A DNA stretch of 5,473 nucleotides from Ameyamaea chiangmaiensis (GTDB lineage: Bacteria; Pseudomonadota; Alphaproteobacteria; Acetobacterales; Acetobacteraceae), in NCBI RefSeq assembly GCF_025995235.1, contig NZ_BAPT01000026.1, positions 1 through 5,473 of the forward strand, read 5' to 3'. The position numbers were made by a program, and so were the translations under genes. The notes under the pieces were generated by a model. That model did not search any database, was not told where the DNA came from, and saw only the letters and a list, made by a program, of their open reading frames with translations. Positions 1-5,473 of the stretch are shown here, in pieces; the stretch's first letter is position 1, and every line of letters starts with the position of its first letter.

Positions 1-77
<77 letters not shown>

Positions 78-110
78 GGGGTGATTGTGTGTAGTATGAG
101 TGGGTTTGAA
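78..110 (-). other. 5S to tRNA-fMet spacer
   Basis: This short transcribed spacer includes the 3' arm of the 5S precursor stem (97-106). The rest is unstructured sequence that becomes the 5' leader of pre-tRNA-fMet and would be removed by RNase P at the 78/77 junction. I see no terminator or promoter in it. Confidence 0.8.
97..106 (-). repeat. 3' arm of 5S precursor processing stem
   Basis: The bases are perfectly complementary to 234-243 over 10 bp, and one G-U wobble can be added outside (96 with 244). After a small internal loop the stem runs into 5S helix I (111-120 with 220-229). In the transcript this makes one long interrupted helix that encloses 5S rRNA, a plausible site for RNase E- or RNase III-type release of 5S. 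Confidence 0.75.
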
Positions 111-229
111 GACCTGGCGGCGACCGACTTTCCCGCATCTTAAGATGCAGTATCATAGGCGCTGGGGCTTTTCACGTCCGAGTTCGGGATGGGATCGGGT
201 GGGGCAATCCCCGCCAGAGCCACCAGGTC
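111..229 (-). rRNA. rrf: 5S ribosomal RNA
   Basis: This RNA of about 119 nt belongs to the central protuberance of the large ribosomal subunit, where it binds L5, L18 and L25-type proteins. The ends are set by helix I: the 5' end GACCTGGTGG (229-220) pairs with the 3' end CCGCCAGGTC (120-111), with one G-U wobble. Inside, the conserved stretch CCCATCCCGAACTCGG of the loop B/helix III region is present. The sequence and length are typical of alphaproteobacteria. It lies about 100 nt after 23S and 33 nt before tRNA-fMet and is part of the same transcript. The mature ends could be off by one or two bases. Confidence 0.95.
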
Positions 230-233
230 GTCG

Positions 234-243
234 AACCCACTCA
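234..243 (-). repeat. 5' arm of 5S precursor processing stem
   Basis: This arm pairs perfectly with 97-106 to close a stem around 5S rRNA. It overlaps the palindrome at 238-254, so the 5S stem and that local hairpin cannot both form fully. Confidence 0.75.
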
Positions 244-254
244 CTGAGTGAGTG
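238..254. repeat. 17-nt perfect palindrome in the 23S-5S spacer
   Basis: The halves CACTCACT and AGTGAGTG are exact reverse complements around a single central base at 246. As RNA it could form a hairpin of about 6-7 bp with a short loop. It overlaps the 5S stem arm on one side (234-243) and the outer 23S stem arm on the other (251-271), so it may be an alternative fold between the two processing steps. Confidence 0.6.
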
Positions 255-271
255 TGTTTTGGTTGGTGCGT
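251..271 (-). repeat. 3' arm of outer 23S-flanking stem
   Basis: Bases 251-256 pair with 3298-3303 (6 bp). After a four-base internal loop, 261-271 pair with 3283-3293 (11 bp, including the exact 10-mer GGTTGGTGCG on the plus strand). This second long-range helix lies outside the main 23S stem, and its other arm abuts boxA-like site 2. The role as a processing or folding helix is inferred. Confidence 0.55.
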
Positions 272-288
272 ATTGTTATGAGTGTGAG

Positions 289-314
289 GTGTGGATGATT
301 ACTGTGCATGTGTG
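289..314 (-). repeat. 3' arm of 23S precursor processing stem
   Basis: This 26-nt arm is complementary to 3073-3098 at 24 positions, plus one G-U wobble and one U-U mismatch. The two arms bracket 23S directly, so this is the expected RNase III cleavage stem that releases pre-23S RNA. Confidence 0.85.
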
Positions 315-315
315 T

Positions 316-330
316 GCCACGCTAGGTGGC
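316..330 (-). other. Small hairpin just after the 23S 3' end
   Basis: GCCAC and GTGGC form a 5-bp stem with a five-base loop. It sits between the 23S terminal helix (332-341 with 3063-3071) and the main processing stem, so it would bulge from the 3' side of the junction. A role in 3' trimming of 23S is possible but not shown. Confidence 0.5.
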
Positions 331-452
331 TGTAATTGAGCCTATTGGGCGATTAGGACCAGTTAGCTGCACGCGTTACCGCGCTTTCACACCTGGCCTA
401 TTGACGTGATGGTCTATCACGGCCCTTGGGGAGACCTAGTTTTGAGGTGGGT

Positions 453-484
<32 letters not shown>

Positions 485-550
485 TCCATACTTAGCTACC
501 CGGCTGTGCCACTGGCGTGACAACCGGTGCACCAGAGGTATGTTCATCCC

Positions 551-564
551 GGTCCTCTCGTACT
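551..564 (-). other. 23S sarcin-ricin loop
   Basis: AGTACGAGAGGACC is the universally conserved loop that activates the GTPase of elongation factors EF-Tu and EF-G. It is intact here, which supports a functional 23S gene. Confidence 0.95.
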
Positions 565-630
565 AGGGACAAATCCTCTCAAGTCTCCAACACCCACGGC
601 AGATAGGGACCGAACTGTCTCACGACGTTC

Positions 631-743
<113 letters not shown>

Positions 744-762
744 GACTCTTGGGGGAGATCAG

Positions 763-773
763 CCTGTTATCCC
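763..773 (-). other. 23S peptidyl transferase centre segment
   Basis: GGGATAACAGG corresponds to E. coli 2445-2455. A2451 is the complement of position 767. The segment is unchanged from the bacterial consensus, so the catalytic core appears intact and no resistance substitution (for example at G2447) is seen. Confidence 0.93.
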
Positions 774-775
774 TA

Positions 776-811
<36 letters not shown>

Positions 812-953
812 GCGGGACCACCGGATCACTATGGCCGACTTTCGTCTCTGCTCGAGCTGTCACTCTCGCAGTCAGGCGGGCTTATGCCATTGCACTCAAC
901 AGTCGATGTCCGACCGACTTGAGCCCACCATCGCGCGCCTCCGTTACACTTTG

Positions 954-985
<32 letters not shown>

Positions 986-1156
986 TGCAGGGTCCCGGAC
1001 CAGGCTTACTGGTCTCGGTTAGACATCAAAGAAATTCAGGGTGGTATTTCAAGGATGGCTCCACCGGAACTGGCGCCCCGGGTTCATAGCCTCCCACCTA
1101 TCCTACACAGAATTCCTCTGATGCCACTGCAAAGCTGCAGTAAAGGTTCATAGGGT

Positions 1157-1162
1157 CTTTCC
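1157..1162 (-). other. 23S macrolide-binding bases, wild type
   Basis: GGAAAG in the context GACGGAAAGACC corresponds to E. coli 2056-2061. A2058 and A2059 are the complements of 1160 and 1159. Both are adenine, so this copy carries no macrolide-resistance substitution at these positions. Confidence 0.92.
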
Positions 1163-1239
1163 GTCTGACCGCGGGTACCCCGCATCTTCACGGGGAATTC
1201 AATTTCGCTGAGCCTATGCTGGAGACAGCGGGGAAGTCG

Positions 1240-1330
<91 letters not shown>

Positions 1331-1704
1331 AATTCAGTGCTTGCACACCTCCTCTTAACCTTCCGGCACCGGGCAGGCGTCAGGCCGTATACGTCGTCTC
1401 TCGACTTCGCACAGCCCTGTGTTTTTACTAAACAGTCGCTACCCCCTGGTCTGTGCCACCCACCGATGGTTGCCCAACGATGGGTCTCGTTTATCCCGAA
1501 GTTACACGAGCAATTTGCCTAGTTCCTTCAGCATAGTTCTCTCAAGCGCCTTGGTATGCTCTACCAGTCCACCTGTGTCGGTTTAGGGTACGGTCTATAT
1601 GCCAGAGCTATTTCCTGGAATGGTCAAAAAGCCGGATCAATCCGATAAGACCCGACAACATGTTCCATTCGTCACTTCTGGCAGGCCCAGGAATATTCAC
1701 CTGG

Positions 1705-1740
<36 letters not shown>

Positions 1741-1981
1741 GCCGGCTCACCCTGCGTGGATTAACCTTGCGCAGGAACCCTTGGACTTTCGGCGACAGTG
1801 TTTCTCGCACTGTTTATCGCTACTCATGTCAGCATTCGCACTTCTGATATCTCCAGAGAGGGTCACCCCGTCTCCTTCACAGACCTACAGAACGCTCCGC
1901 TACCGCGCACACAATGTGTGCACCCACAGCTTCGGCACGTGGCTTGAGCCCCGTTACATTTTCGGCGCAGGGTTTCTATTA

Positions 1982-2039
<58 letters not shown>

Positions 2040-2606
2040 TTGTTTTGGAATCCCCACATCCTTTCCCACTTAGCCACGATTTGGGGGCCTTAGCTGGTGG
2101 TCTGGGCTGTTTCCCTCTCGACGATGGACCTTAGCACCCACCGTCTGTCTGCCGCGCTCATACTTCCGGGTATTCGGAGTTTGGTTAGGTTTGGTAAGAC
2201 TTTGGGTCCCCCTAGCCCATCCAGTGCTCTACCCCCCGGGGTAATACGCGACGATCTACCTCAATAGATTTCGCGGAGAACCAGCTATCTCCGAGTTTGA
2301 TTGGCCTTTCACCCCTAGCCACAGCTCATCCCCGACTTTTTCAACAGGCGTGGGTTCGGCCCTCCAGTGCGTGTTACCGCACCTTCAGCCTGGCCATGGC
2401 TAGATCACTCGGTTTCGGGTCTTCTGCCAGCAACTGAACGCCCTGTTCAGACTCGCTTTCGCTACGCCTACACCTAACGGCTTAAGCTCGCTGCAAACAG
2501 AAACTCGCTGACCCATTATACAAAAGGTACGCCGTCACCCCATAAGAGGCTCCGACTGCTTGTAGGCATTCGGTTTCAGGTCTCTTTCACTCCCCTCGTC
2601 GGGGTG

Positions 2607-2650
<44 letters not shown>

Positions 2651-2814
2651 GGGAGTATTTAGGCTTGGAGGGTGGTCCCCCCATGTTCAGACAGGGTTTC
2701 ACGTGCCCCGCCCTACTCAAGGATCAATCTCAGCATTACGCATAAGGGGCTATCACCCACTATGGCCGGACTTTCCATTCCGTTCTGCTTGTCTGAAACT
2801 GACCACTGGCCTGA

Positions 2815-2847
<33 letters not shown>

Positions 2848-2928
2848 AATTGATGTCTTTTCCTCCAGGTACTGAGATGTTTCAGTTCCCCGGGTTCGCC
2901 TCATACACCTATGTATTCAGTGCATGAT

Positions 2929-2940
2929 CCTCTTGCGAGG
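2929..2940 (-). other. 23S helix 9 tip, no intervening sequence
   Basis: CCTC-GCAA-GAGG forms a short stem capped by a GNRA-type tetraloop. Many alphaproteobacteria carry an intervening sequence here that is cut out, leaving a separate 5.8S-like 5' fragment. This copy has none. Confidence 0.75.
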
Positions 2941-3072
2941 GGGTTGCCCCATTCAGATATCCACGGATCAAAGCTTGCTCGCAGCTCCCCATGGCTTTTC
3001 GCAGCGTGCCACGTCTTTCGTCGCCTCCTGGTGCCAAGGCATCCACCGAATGCCCTTATCGCGCTCAATCAC

Positions 3073-3098
3073 CACACATGCACAGAAACCATCCACAC
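3073..3098 (-). repeat. 5' arm of 23S precursor processing stem
   Basis: This arm is the partner of 289-314. With the 23S helix 1 pairing immediately inside, the two arms form a near-continuous helix around the base of pre-23S RNA. Confidence 0.85.
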
Positions 3099-3224
3099 GA
3101 TCACCAGAACTAGAAGCTCCGGCGCCGCACGACGTCCCCGCACAGAGAAAGTGCAGTCATCGACACGTCACACTCTAAAACGCTTCTGAACACGTAAATC
3201 CACATCCTTAACACGCACAGCACA

Positions 3225-3236
3225 GCGGCAAGCCGC
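3225..3236 (-). other. GC-rich hairpin in the 23S leader
   Basis: In the transcript GCGG-CTTG-CCGC makes a 4-bp stem with a CUUG tetraloop, a stable loop type. Three more pairs (3218-3220 with 3237-3239) can form if 3221-3224 bulge out. The function is unknown; it may insulate the main 23S stem from the boxA region. Confidence 0.5.
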
Positions 3237-3282
3237 CTGCTGCATCATGGGTCAGACCAACCCGGATGCGGCACGTCCAGAA

Positions 3283-3303
3283 ACGCACCAACCTATTCAC
3301 ACT
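3283..3303 (-). repeat. 5' arm of outer 23S-flanking stem
   Basis: This arm pairs with 251-271 in two blocks (6 bp and 11 bp) separated by a mostly A-A internal loop. Its upstream end is directly against, and shares one base with, boxA-like site 2. Confidence 0.55.
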
Positions 3304-3315
3304 GACAAAGAACAA
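3303..3315 (-). promoter_or_regulatory. boxA-like antitermination site 2, upstream of 23S
   Basis: The transcript reads TTGTTCTTTGTCA. It shares GTTCTTTG-CA with boxA-like site 1 in the 16S leader and resembles the E. coli rRNA boxA (TGCTCTTTAACA), which binds NusB and S10 to make RNA polymerase resistant to termination. A boxA in the 16S-23S spacer is also known from E. coli. Similarity continues past the core (TGAAT, then GTTG), suggesting a duplicated leader module. Confidence 0.7.
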
Positions 3316-3340
3316 ACCCTTCGGATCACAGTCCCGACGC

Positions 3341-3354
3341 CCACCCTACGGTGG
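3341..3354 (-). other. Hairpin between tRNA-Ala and boxA-like site 2
   Basis: CCACC-GTAG-GGTGG forms a 5-bp stem with a four-base loop in the transcript. Flanking GGGAC/GTCCC (3369-3373 with 3332-3336) could close a larger, looser stem around it. The role is unknown. Confidence 0.5.
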
Positions 3355-3391
3355 TGCAGCCTGGCTATGGGACCCGAAACTCTCTCCCGAT

Positions 3392-3402
3392 TTCCTGCAA
3401 TA
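3392..3402 (-). repeat. Inverted-repeat arm downstream of tRNA-Ala
   Basis: TATTGCAGGAA in the transcript is the exact reverse complement of TTCCTGCAATA at 3673-3663. The pair would enclose tRNA-Ile and tRNA-Ala in one domain. Only 11 bp match and neither side extends, so a chance match is possible. Confidence 0.4.
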
Positions 3403-3437
3403 GTGTCCCAACCATTCTCTCCAGAGGAAGCATCCAT

Positions 3438-3450
3438 CATCTGACAGATG
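3438..3450. repeat. 13-nt palindrome 11 nt after tRNA-Ala
   Basis: CATCTG and CAGATG are exact reverse complements around one central base (3444). In RNA it could form a hairpin of about 5 bp near the tRNA-Ala 3' end. It may guide 3' trimming, or be incidental. Confidence 0.45.
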
Positions 3451-3461
3451 CCATCATACTC

Positions 3462-3537
3462 TGGTGGAGGCGGACGGGATCGAACCGACGACCCCCTGCT
3501 TGCAAAGCAGGTGCTCTCCCAGCTGAGCTACGCCCCC
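3462..3537 (-). tRNA. tRNA-Ala (anticodon UGC), CCA encoded
   Basis: This 76-nt tRNA delivers alanine to GCN codons. The acceptor GGGGGCG pairs with CGCCTCC. It contains the G3-U70 wobble (complements of 3535 and 3468) that alanyl-tRNA synthetase recognises. Anticodon loop TTTGCAA has anticodon TGC at 3504-3502, and the T loop is TTCGATC. CCA is encoded at 3464-3462. It follows tRNA-Ile in the 16S-23S spacer, the standard pair in proteobacterial rRNA operons. It is made from the rRNA precursor, so its supply follows ribosome synthesis. Confidence 0.98.
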
Positions 3538-3551
3538 AACACCGGCAAGCA

Positions 3552-3567
3552 AGAAGGCGAACCTTCT
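3552..3567 (-). other. Hairpin between tRNA-Ile and tRNA-Ala
   Basis: AGAAGG-TTCG-CCTTCT forms a 6-bp stem with a UUCG loop, filling most of the 38-nt gap between the two tRNAs. It is likely an intertRNA processing structure that exposes the tRNA ends. That role is inferred. Confidence 0.65.
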
Positions 3568-3575
3568 CACAAACA

Positions 3576-3652
<77 letters not shown>

Positions 3653-3662
3653 GAACGGTCGA

Positions 3663-3673
3663 TATTGCAGGAA
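3663..3673 (-). repeat. Inverted-repeat arm upstream of tRNA-Ile
   Basis: TTCCTGCAATA in the transcript is the exact partner of 3402-3392. It shares five bases (3669-3673) with the 3' arm of the 16S stem, so the two pairings compete at their edge. Confidence 0.4.
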
Positions 3674-3693
3674 GGGATATGTTGACGGCGCCC
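3669..3693 (-). repeat. 3' arm of 16S precursor processing stem
   Basis: This 25-nt arm pairs with 5424-5448 over its whole length: 23 Watson-Crick pairs and two G-U wobbles, with no mismatch. It brackets 16S and is the expected RNase III stem for pre-16S release. That both differences preserve pairing supports a real helix. Confidence 0.88.
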
Positions 3694-3709
3694 GGTCGAT
3701 CCGAACGCG

Positions 3710-3730
3710 CCTGCACTGATCCAATGCAGG
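3710..3730. other. 9-bp hairpin in the 16S-tRNA-Ile spacer; plus-strand terminator-like
   Basis: CCTGCACTG and CAATGCAGG on the plus strand pair over 9 bp (one wobble in the minus-strand RNA) around a three-base loop. On the plus strand it is followed by ACTTTTTA, which resembles a weak intrinsic terminator against antisense transcription. On the rRNA strand the run is A-rich and lies upstream, so it would not terminate the operon. Confidence 0.55.
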
Positions 3731-3743
3731 ACTTTTTATCGGA

Positions 3744-3765
3744 ATTTCCCAACGTATCAGGAAAT
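3744..3765 (-). other. Small stem just after the 16S 3' end
   Basis: ATTTCC and GGAAAT pair over 6 bp with a ten-base loop, 7 nt beyond the mature 16S 3' end. It could guide 3' maturation of 16S. The stem is AU-rich and weak. Confidence 0.4.
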
Positions 3766-3771
3766 ATCCTT

Positions 3772-5261
<1,490 letters not shown>

Positions 5262-5300
5262 ATCCTGCCAAAAGCAAAACTCAGGCAAAATAAACAGATC

Positions 5301-5320
5301 CGAAATCCAATTCGAAATCC
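5301..5320 (-). repeat. Two tandem GGATTTCG copies in the leader
   Basis: GGATTTCG occurs at 5320-5313 and again at 5308-5301, a 12-nt period. It is short and may be incidental. Confidence 0.35.
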
Positions 5321-5336
5321 GTCACAACGCATATCC
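5319..5336 (-). repeat. Imperfect inner copy of the 16S stem arm motif
   Basis: GGATATG-CG-TTG-TG-ACGG resembles GGATATGTTGGCGG of the true 5' arm, with two 2-nt insertions. It could pair with the same downstream arm (CCGTCAACATATCC, 3688-3675) with bulges. Its final ACGG matches that arm without the wobble the outer copy needs. It may be a competing register or chance. Confidence 0.35.
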
Positions 5337-5423
5337 AAAGAAATACATCAGACAGACACCCAATCAGCTCGGAACAAAAATCCAAACCAACCCACCAATC
5401 AGACCTCAGTCCAACCAGTGAAA

Positions 5424-5448
5424 GGACGCCGCCAACATATCCCTTCCT
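5424..5448 (-). repeat. 5' arm of 16S precursor processing stem
   Basis: This arm is the partner of 3669-3693 in the 25-bp helix enclosing 16S. It begins 13 nt after boxA-like site 1, the usual order of antitermination site then processing stem. Confidence 0.88.
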
Positions 5449-5461
5449 CAACAGATTCAAT

Positions 5462-5473
5462 TGTCAAAGAACC
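5462..5473 (-). promoter_or_regulatory. boxA-like antitermination site 1, 16S leader
   Basis: The transcript reads GGTTCTTTGACA followed by ATTGAATC. It matches the rRNA boxA type (E. coli TGCTCTTTAACA), where NusB-S10 loads the Nus complex that keeps polymerase from terminating in untranslated rRNA. It lies at the window edge, so the upstream part of the element and the promoters cannot be seen. Confidence 0.75.

Larger units (their letters stand above)
230..332 (-). other. 23S to 5S transcribed spacer
   Basis: This 103-nt spacer is almost entirely built of processing structures. It holds the 5' arm of the 5S stem (234-243), a palindrome (238-254), the 3' arm of an outer 23S stem (251-271), the 3' arm of the main 23S stem (289-314), and a local hairpin (316-330) next to the 23S 3' end. 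It contains no gene. Confidence 0.85.
3071..3461 (-). other. tRNA-Ala to 23S internal transcribed spacer
   Basis: This 391-nt gene-free stretch is the leader of 23S. In transcript order it has a palindrome after tRNA-Ala (3438-3450), an arm complementary to a site upstream of tRNA-Ile (3392-3402), a hairpin (3341-3354), boxA-like site 2 (3315-3303), the outer 23S stem arm (3303-3283), a CUUG-loop hairpin (3225-3236) and the main 23S stem arm (3098-3073). About 120 nt between 3099 and 3220 hold nothing I recognise beyond weak GC-rich self-complementarity. Confidence 0.85.
5262..5473 (-). other. 16S leader of the rRNA precursor
   Basis: These 212 nt upstream of mature 16S contain no gene. In transcript order they have boxA-like site 1 (5473-5462), the 5' arm of the 16S stem (5448-5424), a T/G-rich stretch with no clear structure (about 5423-5340), an imperfect second copy of the stem-arm motif (5336-5319), and a short direct repeat (5320-5301). 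I see no convincing -35/-10 promoter; the promoters should lie beyond 5473. Confidence 0.8.

Noticed and set aside
5262..5473. Search for an rRNA promoter in the leader
   Set aside because: No convincing -35/-10 pair at proper spacing was seen on the minus strand, and boxA sits at the very edge, so promoters must lie outside the window.

Overview
The window is one ribosomal RNA operon, all on the minus strand, so transcription runs from right (5473) to left (1). In transcript order it holds: leader with a boxA-like antitermination site, 16S rRNA, tRNA-Ile(GAU), tRNA-Ala(UGC), a second boxA-like site, 23S rRNA, 5S rRNA and an initiator-type tRNA-fMet(CAU). There is no protein-coding gene I can support. 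The open reading frames present are antisense or shadow frames of rRNA and tRNA. The rRNA ends are placed by homology and pairing and may be off by a few bases.

Organism: an alphaproteobacterium. The order 16S-Ile-Ala-23S-5S-fMet is typical of that class, as are the short V1 and V3 regions of the 16S and the sequence around the 16S 3' domain. The 16S variable regions look to me like an acetic acid bacterium (Acetobacteraceae, near Asaia, Gluconobacter and Acetobacter). That is recognition from memory, not a search, and the genus is not settled.

Layout. 1-77 tRNA-fMet; 78-110 spacer; 111-229 5S; 230-332 spacer carrying the 3' arms of the 23S processing stems; 333-3070 23S; 3071-3461 spacer with the 5' arms of those stems, small hairpins and boxA-like site 2; 3462-3537 tRNA-Ala; 3538-3575 hairpin spacer; 3576-3652 tRNA-Ile; 3653-3772 spacer with the 3' arm of the 16S stem; 3773-5261 16S; 5262-5473 leader with the 5' arm of the 16S stem and boxA-like site 1 at the very edge. 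The promoters lie beyond 5473. Any terminator or further genes lie beyond position 1.

How it works together: one precursor RNA folds so that long complementary arms bracket 16S (25 bp), 23S (26 positions plus a separate outer helix) and 5S (10 bp plus). These are the expected sites where ribonucleases release the precursors, while tRNA-processing enzymes trim the three tRNAs. The two boxA-like sites sit just ahead of the 16S and 23S stems, as expected for Nus-factor antitermination. The rRNA genes look intact and functional. The catalytic and drug-binding bases I checked are wild type, and the 23S shows no intervening sequence. The window is largely ordinary. The points worth a second look are the A29:U41 pair in the initiator tRNA, the outer 23S stem abutting boxA-like site 2, competing structures around 5S and 16S, and an inverted repeat flanking the tRNA pair.
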